Below, one piece after another: positions 33,580 to 42,879 of a stretch of 64,000 nt of DNA. The DNA is from Lucinisca nassula (lineage: Eukaryota; Mollusca; Bivalvia; Lucinida; Lucinidae), in assembly GCA_963580285.1 (NCBI GenBank), contig OY757011.1:152943245-153007244 (forward strand). Reading direction: 5' to 3'. The number at the start of each line of letters is the position of its first letter. Position 1 is the first letter of the stretch. The position numbers and the translations under genes are program-made. The notes under the pieces were generated by a model that saw only the letters and a program-made list of their open reading frames with translations, made no database searches and was not told the origin of the DNA.

Positions 33580-34053
33580 ACCCTTGTCCCGCTGAATAAT
33601 TAATTTAGCCACACCCATTTCTGACTTGAACCAATCAGAATACTCATTACGAAAACACGCCTATACTGATACATTGTAACCTTTATCGCTGACAAAAAGA
33701 AATTTATAAGATGAAAAATTGTGATATTTTTCTTAATTCTGCTCAAAATATAGATTAAGGGTACTCGTTAGAACCGCCTCATCGAGGCGGTTCTAACGAG
33801 TACCCACAATCTATACTTTAGAGCAGAAATAAGAGAAATAAGGTTTACCCCTTTAAACCCCAGTTTTACTATATAAAAGTGGGGTTCAGGGGGGTCAAAA
33901 TTATATAGGCGTGTGTTCGTGATGTGATGCAATTTATTCCCACAAATTAAAAAAAAAGAATGACAAACAGTGTAGATCCTGATCAGGTAGATCCAGAAGC
34001 CATCTCTTCACTGTTTGCAAAAGTAGAGGCTGTCGTGATCAGCGGGATAAGAA
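33580..34053. mobile_element. TTAA-flanked MITE (family H) split by a type A element
   Basis: CCCTTGTCCCGCTGAATAAT ... GATCAGCGGGATAAGAA, with TTAA at 33576-33579 and 34054-34057. The type A element at 33645-33924 separates AATACT from TGATGCAATTTATT. The left TTAA is only 28 bases upstream (gene sense) of exon 3. Confidence 0.8.
33645..33924. mobile_element. Type A palindromic MITE, clean insertion
   Basis: Ends CATTACGAAAACACGCC and GGCGTGTGTTCGTGATG, core near 33780 with complete arms. It is inserted in a family H MITE, whose sister copies show the empty site; nothing is duplicated. Confidence 0.92.
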
Positions 34054-34494
34054 TTAATGCAGTCGCAAAGGCAAGTTGCAAAGCGCGTGTATAACAATGA
34101 TTCCAGTTCTCTATCATTATGCACATTTCGAGCGATTTAATTGGTTGAAACAAAAGTTTTACACCCCAATAAATTCCATGAGTAAGAAACTCAGAACTGC
34201 TAGTAATATTGTGTGATGTCAAAGAGTCCGTTTAGAGCCCGCGCGTTGAAACGATATCAACAGCGTTCGATTAAAAGATAGAAAACTGTTGAAAATTAAA
34301 TGTTAGAAGACATTTTAGTGTGAATTTAAAGACTTGACGTAATTCTATCAAGTGCTCATAAAACTGATTCTAAGAAATAAGGAACACCATCCAATACGTA
34401 TCCTCGTTACTCTGTCTCATCTCATACATGCAGCTCAAGAATAAGGGGGTGAAATAAAGATAATTAAAGGATAATTTTCCTTATCTGTTGTTTG

Positions 34495-34640
34495 AAAAAT
34501 ATGTACGTATGTTATGGGTACTTGTTGAAATCGCCACGACGAGGTTTTAACAAGTACCAACAAGTACATATGTTGCAGGTACTTGCTAGAATCGCCTCGA
34601 CGAGGCGAGTCTAACAAGTACCCACAACATATGTGTTTAA
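34495..34640. repeat. Tandem pair of core-like hairpins
   Basis: Two hairpins in series: GGGTACTTGTTGAAATCGCC / CGAGGTTTTAACAAGTACC, then GGTACTTGCTAGAATCGCCT / AGGCGAGTCTAACAAGTACC. Both are flanked by ATATGTTG(T/C)(G/A)GG. Related to the type A/B core but without the A or B termini. Confidence 0.65.
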
Positions 34641-34704
34641 AGGAAAAATAAGAAATTATCCCAAAATTATTCTCATTAATGCGTTTTTCTGGGGCTATGC
34701 CTAC

Positions 34705-34836
34705 CTTTAAACAATGGGCAGATCTCCCAAACTAGGATCGGCGACTTGCCGGAGAACTGCGCAAGACATACTTCTATATAGTACAGTGGGCCACCACACA
34801 AGATAAGAAATATCAGGAATGGTATTAAAAAGGCAC
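34705..34836 (-). CDS. SLC6 exon 2: end of TM1, TM2, IL1
   Basis: 132 bases, phase 1 at both ends, encoding residues 71-115. It completes the RNGGGAFLIPF motif and then gives TM2 (LIFLILCGGPLYYIE) and the intracellular loop ending PLFKG. Acceptor is ttttag|GTGCC and donor AAAG|gtaggc. Phe77 occupies the position of SERT Tyr121, a chloride ligand that is normally Tyr; here its hydroxyl is absent. The intron downstream is only about 1.2 kb and holds a foldback element with a related palindromic core (34495-34640) and a TTAA-type MITE. Confidence 0.93.
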
Positions 34837-34929
34837 CTAAAACAAAAAATGAATATTTTGTTAGGTTTGGTATATGACATTTCATTACTTATGTTACTAG
34901 CATCAATACGCACTTTTCAGACTTCAGAA

Positions 34930-35530
34930 TTCTTAATTAAGAAATAGAGCAGCTCTATCTGTGATTTGTTGAGTAATAAATCACAGTTTGGAGGTCAGTT
35001 GTAAAATAGATCAAATCATGAGCACGTAGCGCGAGTGATGTTTCTACTTACAACTGACCGACAAAGTCTGTTTTATTACTCATCAATTACTCACATACTA
35101 GAACTGATCTATCTCGATTCTAACACAGAAAATCGGCAATAATTTTGTTGTTTCCTGTAAATTCTCCCAATCTTTCGCAATTTATACAAGAAATCCCGCC
35201 ATAATTATTGACTGTAAAACATACATTAAGTCCCAATGCAAAAAAAATGACGTTACTTCGTCTAACGCCAAAGAATCTAGGAGTGACGTCACAAAACGAC
35301 GGCTATTCGCATCACGCTCTTTCCTGTTGTTTATTTAAGAAATAGATCAGCTCTAACTGTGATTTGTTGAGTAATAAGTCACAGTTTGGAGGTCAGTTGT
35401 AAAGTAGACAAATCACGAGCGCATAGCGCGCGTGATTTGTCTACTTACAACTGACCAACAAACTGTGATTTATTACTCAACAAATCACAAACTAGAGCTG
35501 ATCTATTTCGATTCTAACAGTCTGAAAAAT
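34930..35530. repeat. Tandem pair of large palindromes
   Basis: Two units about 400 bases apart, each a near-palindrome of about 190 bases: CTGTGATTTGTTGAGTAATA ... TATTACTCAACAAATCACA with a GTCAGTTGTAA / TTACAACTGAC inner stem (34935-35125; 35336-35522). The linkers share AATTTTGTTGTTTCCT-like sequence and TGACGT motifs. Confidence 0.8.
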
Positions 35531-36215
35531 GACAATAATGCTGTTGTTTCCTTCAAAATCTCACAACTTTTCGCCATTGTTAGCAGAAATTCCGCTAAAA
35601 TTATCGACTGAAACACATGCATTTATGTCCTTTTCTAACGTTTTCGATGCGAGAATATGACGTTACACCGTCTAACGTCAAGGAAATCGACTAGTGACGT
35701 CATACATTGATAGTTTTTAATGACGTCACTCGTCACGCTCTTCCTTGCCATGATTTGTTGTAGAATAAAACAGTTATTTTCCATTGCCTATATAGGCGCG
35801 CTGTGTTAGAATGCAGAATAAATCACAGTTCCTTTCGAATACCTATATTTAAATACTTGAGCTCACTTTTGTGCCTCCAAGTAATACACAGAGTAACATT
35901 CGAGTAGCCGGGTCGTCACAATACATGTACGTAAAATTAAAGAAAAATGATCAAGCATTCATCTGCAATGCAGAATTAGAAATCCAAACGACTCGGGTCA
36001 ACGGAAAAAGCCGGAAACCCAGTGAGCCTCATTTCCGACATTATCCGATAACCCTCGGGTTTCGATTTCTATGTCTCCATTCGAGACGGATGCTTGAGTC
36101 CATTTTTTAGCTTTGAATGCTCAGAAAGAAAGGCTGATCAACAGGCAGCTCATATGAAAGGGTACATGCAGATTCGACCAAAACTTTGATGTATACAGGC
36201 AGTCGAGAACCTTGG
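35531..36215. other. Continuation of the palindrome unit, then no feature
   Basis: To about 35860 there are partial repeats of the unit above (GTGACGTCAT at 35695, GATTTGTTGTAGAATAAAAC at 35752). Beyond that nothing is recognised. Confidence 0.4.
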
Positions 36216-37257
36216 CATCACGTGAACAAGTCCGTGAAACGAATACCCCAAACCCTCCTAAACCCAACTTTATGGTGACTTAGTATATAAATTCAGAAAA
36301 ATATATAACCGCAATGACTTCAGCACCCAATTTCGTAAAATCATTCTTCGATATAAAAAGATTGGGTACAACATGGATATTATACGACAGACTGCATGCA
36401 TGGTAGTTAACCCAATCACGGTTGGCAACTTTGCTTCCCTCTTTAATTGCACGCCGGTGGGTCAGGCCTCAGATTCTATGACGGCTCCAACGTAAAGGCT
36501 TATTGAAAATTAAAGAGATAATGTTGGTTGGTGCCTGATGCTCTGTCTCTGGTCGGGCTCATCGGAGTCTAACTGTTGGTTTTCTTTTGCTCCAGCATTT
36601 CAGTGGTTTCTTGCTGTCGAGTCCTCACCGTTGTCTCACCTCTGTGGTTCTTTGATTTCTGTGTTCACGGAGATGTTGCACTGATGAGTTAGGAGGCCTT
36701 CATGCGGACTGAACAAATTATTTGTCTAAATCGCGGCGGAAGTAAGGGCGAGGATTGTGGCCACGTAAAATCGATTTAAGCCCCCCAGTGGAAATCTTCC
36801 ACTGACCGTTCCAAGGCGGCTCTTCCGTGGCGATTTATTTATGTTGTTGTTTGTTACTTACTGTGTGTATCACTTGTGTCTTTTAATTTTGGATGGCCAT
36901 ATGCCCATTTTGTGGGAAAGTAACTGTCCATATGGCCTTCCTTTGTTTAGGTTTCCATTATGGTCTGGTCGCTTAATGTTTGTATTTCTTTCCCTTTGGT
37001 GTCTTTTATGGATGGAGTAAGTTAATTGTATCAATTCCTGATCTTTGTTTTACTTCTACTTTTTATATAGAGAAAACTAGAGTTTACGAGGGTATTCAAT
37101 ATTTTCTTACTTCTGCTCCTAGACATAGGTTGTTGGTACTCAGCAGAACCGCCTCAATGAACAGGTTCAAACCAGCACATGCAACCTATATTTGCAGTAT
37201 ATCACGGAGTAGCCATTTTGAAGATGTGAAAAGAAAAATTCACTTTATCGTAATGCT
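36216..37257. mobile_element. Type B palindromic MITE split by a PLE fragment
   Basis: Left piece 36216-36271 reads CATCACGTGAACAAGTCCGT through AACCCAACTTTAT. Right piece 37065-37257 resumes ATATAGAGAAAACTAGAG, has a decayed core near 37150 and ends TTCACTTTATCGTAATG. Joined, the two pieces fit the type B consensus. Confidence 0.78.
36272..37064 (+). pseudogene. 5'-truncated PLE copy (RT C-terminus and 3' tail)
   Basis: The reading frame resumes at DLVYKFRKIYNRNDFSTQF and runs to the stop at 36493-36495, followed by the full 3' tail ending TTGTATCAATTCCTGATC and a short T-rich end. It is the opposite orientation of the copies at 1-2528 and 41415-42444. Truncation at the 5' side is as expected for target-primed insertion. 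Confidence 0.82.
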
Positions 37258-37414
37258 AGCTTCCTCCAGGAATTTATGTGTCTAGCTCTCTATTAGTTGG
37301 TTGTGCTTGCACATTCAAAGAATATAAATTGGTAAATGCTAAGGGTCTTCCATGCTACCGGTATAATCTATGGAGAAAAATACTTCCAGGTTGTCAAGGC
37401 ATTACGTTAACCAA

Positions 37415-37631
37415 TCCGTTGGGCATAGTGCATTTTTCCATATCTAAAAAAAAAACAAAAAAAAAAAACAGACATATTTCTGATGAAAATTTGTGATATT
37501 TTTCTTTTTTTAACTCGAAACATAGGCTGAGGACTCTCGTTGGAACCCACAACCATGGATTGGAGCGGAAATAAAAATATATATAGTGGTGTTTAGAGGG
37601 GTATTCATTACACGAACTTGTTAACATGATG
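37415..37631. mobile_element. Type B palindromic MITE, core decayed
   Basis: GGGCATAGTGCATTTTTCC at one side and CACGAACTTGTTAACATGATG at the other. The central hairpin is reduced to CTCGTTGGAACCCACAACC. An A-rich insertion (37447-37469) lies in the left arm. Confidence 0.7.
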
Positions 37632-37649
37632 GGTACCTCTACGGTGTAC

Positions 37650-37686
37650 ATGGTGGTGATGATGATGATGATGATGATGATGATGT

Positions 37687-37730
<44 letters not shown>
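37650..37730. repeat. (GAT)n microsatellite
   Basis: GATGATGAT run with one GTT interruption, in intron 1. Confidence 0.96.
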
Positions 37731-37732
<2 letters not shown>

Positions 37733-37811
37733 CGATAAACTTCCAACTTCAAGTATAGCCTACAAATTTTAAAACTGCGTGCAAACATAGAAGTGTGTTC
37801 TGTAATCTTAA

Positions 37812-38011
37812 CCCATTTCGAAACCCTAAAACATGTACCCTGATAAACGGTGCAGGCCTAGATCAGACACCGCAGAACACGTCGTCTAATTGGGACCTTC
37901 AATGTTTGCAGAAAGTTCCGCCATTTTCCAAATCGATTTAGAAGAAATCAGAATCTTGAAATGGACTCCTGCTATATATTAGGAGGAATATTCCATTTGG
38001 TACAAAAAGGG
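37812..38011. mobile_element. TTAA-flanked MITE (family I) next to the exon 1 donor
   Basis: CCCATTTCGAAACCCTAAAA ... CCATTTGGTACAAAAAGGG, flanked by TTAA at 37808-37811 and 38012-38015. It ends 15 bases inside intron 1. Middle phrase CAGGCCTAGATCAGACACCG is shared with 24128-24344 and 47103-47323. Confidence 0.76.
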
Positions 38012-38030
38012 TTAATAGCAAAAGACTTAC

Positions 38031-38241
38031 CGCCACCGTTTCTGAAGCATAGGTAAGGAAATCTCCAAATGTTTCCAAGCCCCACAGTGTATCCAACCAC
38101 GGACAAAACGAACTCAAATTGTCCACTCCAGGTTCCACGCCTGTCCTCGGACTGTACACCATTTTCAGACTCACTTTCCGGTTCCTCCTCCGTGTTTTTA
38201 GAGCCTACCTCTTTGGTCTGGAGAGTTTCTAGCTCTGACAT
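38031..38241 (-). CDS. SLC6 exon 1: N-terminus and first half of TM1
   Basis: Encodes residues 1-70 plus one base of codon 71. The first 37 residues form an acidic, Glu/Ser-rich cytoplasmic tail without membrane segments. TM1 follows with [20 protein letters not shown] and NGG; the donor is GGTGGCG|gtaagt. The ATG at 38241 is chosen because it opens the frame with a tail of usual SLC6 length. About 14 bases upstream the sequence tttctttttcaaag could be a weak acceptor, so a separate 5'UTR exon is possible. A type A palindromic element ends 43 bases upstream of the ATG. Asn57 and Gly56 lie in the unwound TM1 stretch that binds Na+ and substrate in family structures. Confidence 0.92.
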
Positions 38242-38284
38242 TGCGAAATCGTATTCTTTGAAAAAGAAATTAATAAAGGAAATT

Positions 38285-38564
38285 CATCACGAAAACACGC
38301 CTATATAATTTTCACCCCCTTGAACCCCACTTTTATATAGTAAAACTGGGGTTTACAGGGGTAAACCTTATTTTTCTTATTTCTGCTCTAAAATATAGAT
38401 TGTGGGTACCCGTAAGAACCGCCTCATCGAGGCGGTTCTAACGAGTACCCACAGTCTATATTTTGAGCAGAAATAAGAAAAATATCACAATTTTTCATCA
38501 TAAAATTTTCATTTTTTCGGCGATAAAAGTTACAATGTATTTGTATAGGCGTGGTTTGGTAATG
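38285..38564. mobile_element. Type A palindromic MITE upstream of the start codon
   Basis: Ends CATCACGAAAACACGCC and GGCGTGGTTTGGTAATG. Core near 38425 intact. It lies 43 bases upstream of the ATG, in 5'UTR, 5' intron or proximal promoter. Confidence 0.9.
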
Positions 38565-38644
38565 TAATACTCCAATATTTACTGATTGCAAAAATATCGC
38601 CGATTTCGACCATCATCATAACAGCCCCATGTGAAAGAGTGCAT

Positions 38645-38925
38645 CACAATACAAAAACACGCCTATACACATACATTGTAAACTTTTTCGCCGCAAAACG
38701 TAAATTTTAAGAAGAAAAATTATGATAATTTTCTTATTCCTGCTCAAAATATAGATTACGGGTACTCGTTAGAACCGCCTCATCGAGGCGGTTCTAAAAA
38801 GTTCGCACAATCTATATTTTAGAGCAGAAATAAGAAAAATAAGGTTTACTCCTGTAAACCCCAGTTTTTCTATATAAAAGTGGGGTTTAAGGGGGTCAAA
38901 ATTATATAGGCGTATTTTCGTGATG
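38645..38925. mobile_element. Type A palindromic MITE
   Basis: Left end decayed (CAATACAAAAACACGCC), right end GGCGTATTTTCGTGATG. Core near 38785. It sits between two copies of about 60 bases containing ATCGCYGATTTCGAC and CATGTGAAA/CAATGTGAAA. Confidence 0.86.
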
Positions 38926-38945
38926 ATATCGCTGATTTCGACAAT

Positions 38946-39182
38946 CACGATAACAGCGCAATGTGAAATAGTGCATCGATATTTTTTTTTTTATGAAATT
39001 TGCGATTTCGTTCTTTACTCCAAAGATAGGTTGTGGGCGGCCGTTAGAACCGCCTCATTGCGACAATTCTAACCAGTTCCCACAAACTATGTCTTGGAGC
39101 AGGAATATGAAAAATAATGTACACCCCTGCAAACCCCAGTTTTATCTCTAGGGTATTCATTATATTGACTTGACAAGGCGAT
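38946..39182. mobile_element. Type B palindromic MITE, decayed
   Basis: Begins CACGATAACAGCGCAATGTG, has a broken core near 39050 (CGTTAGAACCGCCTCATTGC) and ends TATATTGACTTGACAAGGCG. Confidence 0.7.
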
Positions 39183-39423
39183 AGTAACTAAACATGTAAA
39201 GAGAAAATGATACTCGACAGAATGTATCAGTGATGTATTCTCATCAGCACCAACAACTTATGTTAGGGCAGATAAAACGTCAAGTAAATTACGATAAATG
39301 TCAGTTTTTTCAGATACGAGTATGAAAGCTAACATTTCCTGGCAAAGGTAAAATTCCAAATGAAACTAGAGGATCATCATGTCCTATTTCGCTCACCTGA
39401 GCTAAGGTATTTACATATATAAA

Positions 39424-39663
39424 ATGAGCCACGCCAAGCGAATTTGTGTCTTCGAGCATTCCGTCATGACAAATTTTAACTGCGCATGCCCAGCCATTCA
39501 GAGGGGCCAGGGATATGGCTTTCTGTCTGAAGGTTCCTCTTGATTCACTGCTTGTATTAGCGAGAAGCGAAGGTTCTGGCGAGCCTGCGCGGATGCGCAG
39601 GCTCGCCTGAACCTTCGCTGCTCGCATAGGCGATAAGTACCAAAATCGCTTGACGGGGCCCAT
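39424..39663. mobile_element. 240-bp foldback MITE (family E), copy 1
   Basis: ATGAGCCACGCCAAGCGAAT at one end, ATCGCTTGACGGGGCCCAT at the other. A strong internal hairpin carries AGCGAAGGTTC(T/A)GGCGAGC and GCTCGCCTGAACCTTCGCT. Same length and order as 43648-43887, inverted. Confidence 0.78.
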
Positions 39664-39669
39664 ATTGAA

Positions 39670-39945
39670 GTTTCACAAGTAGATTGCTTTACGACTTTTG
39701 GATTAATTCTCTGTTCAAGAATTTAGCCCGGGGATATAACTTGAACATTCCAGGTACAGTTCCACTGAATGTAGTTATGTACCAAATATCAAAGACCTTG
39801 GCGTTCTGGTTTCAGACAAGAAGATTTTTTAAGTTTTCTCTACATAGGACTAGGAAAAATAAAAGCCCACTTGGGCGGGGCTTTTTACCACAGGTTTATT
39901 ATTTAAACAATCTTGGTGGAGGTCCACTAGACACAGCTACGGGTC
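39670..39945. repeat. Diverged ~180-bp repeat unit
   Basis: Phrases TACCAAATATCAAAGACCTT, CTGGTTTCAGACAAGAAGAT and TAGGACTAGG recur at 40225-40350, 40560-40730, 41270-41410 and 44800-45205, in diverged form. Confidence 0.55.
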
Positions 39946-39946
39946 A

Positions 39947-40224
39947 CATCACGAAAACACGCCTATATAGTTTTGACCCCCCTTGAACCCCATTTTTATG
40001 TACTGGAGGTTTACAGGGGTATACCTTATTTTTCCTATTTCTGCTCTAAAATATAGATTGTGGGTACTCGTTAGAACCGCCTCGATGAGGCGGTTCTAAC
40101 GTGTAACCAGAATCTATATTTTGAGCAGAAATAAGAAAAATATCACAATTTTTCATCTCAAAATTTTCATTTTTTTTCGGAAGTAAAATTTTCAATGTAT
40201 TTGTTTAAGTATGTTTTCGTAATG
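39947..40224. mobile_element. Type A palindromic MITE
   Basis: Ends CATCACGAAAACACGCC and AGTATGTTTTCGTAATG. Core near 40085. It is inserted within the ~180-bp repeat between ...CTACGGGTCA and AAATATCAAATG, with no clear duplication. Confidence 0.88.
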
Positions 40225-41414
40225 AAATATCAAATGTCAGGCTCTTCTGGTTTTAGATCGGAAGATTTTTCAGGCCATTCCTACGTAAGTTTGTGTAAAA
40301 CAAGTTGGCTCCAGAGTTATAATTTGAGTAATACTAGTCTAGCTCCTAGACCTTGATGTCATATTGACCAATGGCCAACCTTCCTGTGTGTTTTTATCAA
40401 ATATGAAACCTCGTTAGACTTTAATCTTGTCTCAGACATCTTCCCAAGATAAAACAAGCTGCTATCAGAGAGGGAAAAGGAAGTAAAAAAATATAGAAGA
40501 ATATTACTTATTAACTTTAAAATATGATATCCGACTAGTAGCTAGTCTAGAGTAATCCCAGTAGAATTCCATTAAATGAAGCCATGTACAAAATATTAAA
40601 GACCATGCCCTTCAGAATATATTTTTGAAATAAGAAGGTAAAACAAAAGGATCCTGCTATTGGACCATTTTGACCCACGGCTATAAGTTGAACAATTTTG
40701 ACAGGGGTCCACTAGACGAAGTTACATACCATTTGTTATGCATAAGAATTTATTTTTCTGATTCCCACCTTCACCCCACTGGGTGACCTTATAGTGCTAT
40801 AAATATCTTGTTTATCTTCTATTAGAAGATTCTCGAAAACTGAGTCACAGATTATTTTTATTTGAAAACAACTTGTTTACAAGGAAAAGTACTTTAGAAA
40901 CTCCCACAAAGTTCAGGTTTACATTATTTTTAGAAAATTACCTAATCTTATTCCACAGCCCTCTAGAACGTTCTAGAGAATTCTTAGGGTCTATAAAAGA
41001 GCTTGATTTTTCTCTTTGAGTCAGACTTTGGAGTTTGATGTTTGGGCTTTTAAGAAAGGTTATTTCTGAATTCTGTGTTGGATTGTTAAAGGATATTGTT
41101 TTTCATTTCGGACTGTGAATTATGTGGGATTAAGGAAAATAGATTCATTCAAGGATATTTCATAACAGAGCTAAGTACATTTAATTTTCTTACTTCTAAA
41201 GGTGGAAGATACTTTGTAAATAAATTTTGTTATTTTTTTTTTTCAAAAGGCTTGTTTGCTTTTTCTTTCTGCTACGCCTGGCTCGTAACACATTTATCAA
41301 ATGCCTGGGCCTCCTGGCTTCACACAAGAATATTGTTAACGGTTTTCTCTATATTGGTCTAGGTGAAACACGTGGGCCCCTTGGCGGGGTCAGTTTCTGC
41401 CCCAAAACTATAAT
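40225..41414. repeat. Old ~180-bp repeat units, no gene
   Basis: Contains diverged units around 40225-40350, 40560-40730 and 41270-41410, with AT-rich sequence between. No exon or further element was recognised. Confidence 0.45.
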
Positions 41415-42444
41415 GTAATGTAGAAGTAAAACAAAGATCAAGAATCGATACAATTAACTTACTCCACCCATCAAAGACACCCAAGAGAAAGAAACGCAAA
41501 CATTAAGTGACCAGACCATAATGGAAACCTAAACAAAGGAAGGCCATAAGGACAATTACTTTCCCACAAAATGGCCATATGGCCATTCAAAATAAAAAGA
41601 CACAAGTGATATACACAGTAAGTAACAAACGACAACATAAATAAACCGCCACAGAAGAACCGCCTAGGAACGGTCAGTGGAAAGATTTCCACTGGGGGGC
41701 TTAAATCGATTTAACGTGGGCACAATCCTCGCCCTTAATTCCGTCGCGATTTAGACAAATAATTTGTTCAGTCCGCATGAAGGCCTCCTAACTCATCAGT
41801 GCAACATCTCCGTGAACACACATAATCAAAGAACCACAGAGGTGAGACAACGGTGAGGACTCGACAGCAAGAAACCACTGAAATGCTGGAGCAAAAGAAA
41901 ACCAACAGTTAGACTCCGAAGGGCCCGACCAGAGACAGAGCATCAGGCACCAACTAACATTACCTTGAATTAGATCTCTCTAATTCTCAATAGGCCTTTA
42001 CGTTGGAACCGTCATAGAATCTGAGGCCTGACCGACCGGCGTGCAATTAAAGAGGGAAGCAAAGTTGCCAACCGTGATTGGGTTAACTACCATGCATGCA
42101 GTCTGTCGTATAACATCCATGTTGTACCCAATCTTTTTATATCGAAGAATGATTTTACGAAATTGGGTGCTGAAGTCATTGCGGTTATATATTTTTCTGA
42201 ATTTATATACTAAGTCACCATAAAATTCGGGTTCCGATAGACCTTGTTGCAGAAGAGATTTAAGTCCAATATTGAATTTTGAAATTAAATCAGAATGGCG
42301 TCTATAAAATTTTGAAAAGGCTTTGCGTAGTTTATGGTACCGATAACCCTGATTAAGAAGTTTAGCCGTTAATAATTTATTACGAGTGTTGAAGTAAGTT
42401 ACATGACTACACACTCTAGCAAATCGAATTAATTGCGAAATATA
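41415..42444 (-). pseudogene. 5'-truncated PLE copy (RT C-terminus and 3' tail)
   Basis: Tail 41415-41997, then a single uninterrupted frame from 42414 back to the stop at 41998-42000, encoding the C-terminal part (CSHVTYFNTRNKLLTAKLLN ... CTPVGQASDSM). It is intact where the copy at 471-2528 is frameshifted, so it is younger. Truncated at 42444. Confidence 0.83.
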
Positions 42445-42493
42445 AGTAAATATAGAAATCCATTAGATGAAGCTATGTGTCAACTAGGAATTT

Positions 42494-42772
42494 CATTACG
42501 CAAACATGCCTATACAAATACATTGCCACCTTTATCGCCGAAAAAATGAAAATTTTATGATGAAAAATTGTGATATTTTTCCTATTTCTACTCAAAATAT
42601 CGATTGTTGGTACTCGTTAGAACCGCCTCATCAAGGCGGTTCTAACGAGTACCCACAATCTTTATTTTAGAGCAGAAATAAGAAAAACAAGATATACCCC
42701 CAGAAACCCCAGTTTTACTATATAAAAGTGGGGTTCAAGCGGGTCAAATTATATAGGCGTGTTTTCATGATG
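42494..42772. mobile_element. Type A palindromic MITE
   Basis: Ends CATTACGCAAACATGCC and GGCGTGTTTTCATGATG, core near 42630 nearly perfect. Confidence 0.9.
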
Positions 42773-42879
42773 TGTCAATACGACACAGTTACCCCGCCCA
42801 GGGGCCATCCTCAACCGGAAAAAAAATGTATATAGCAGCCACACCTGTCATCAGACAGCATAGCTCACCTGGAAAAGTG

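Noticed and set aside
37972..38031. Extension of SLC6 exon 1 through the frame to [14 protein letters not shown]
   Set aside because: This reads through the splice donor into a TTAA-type MITE; exon 2 joins perfectly at GGTGGCG|gt.
39310..39663. Protein of 117 residues shared with 43546-43920
   Set aside because: The similarity comes from the 240-bp foldback MITE present in both places; the frame is incidental.
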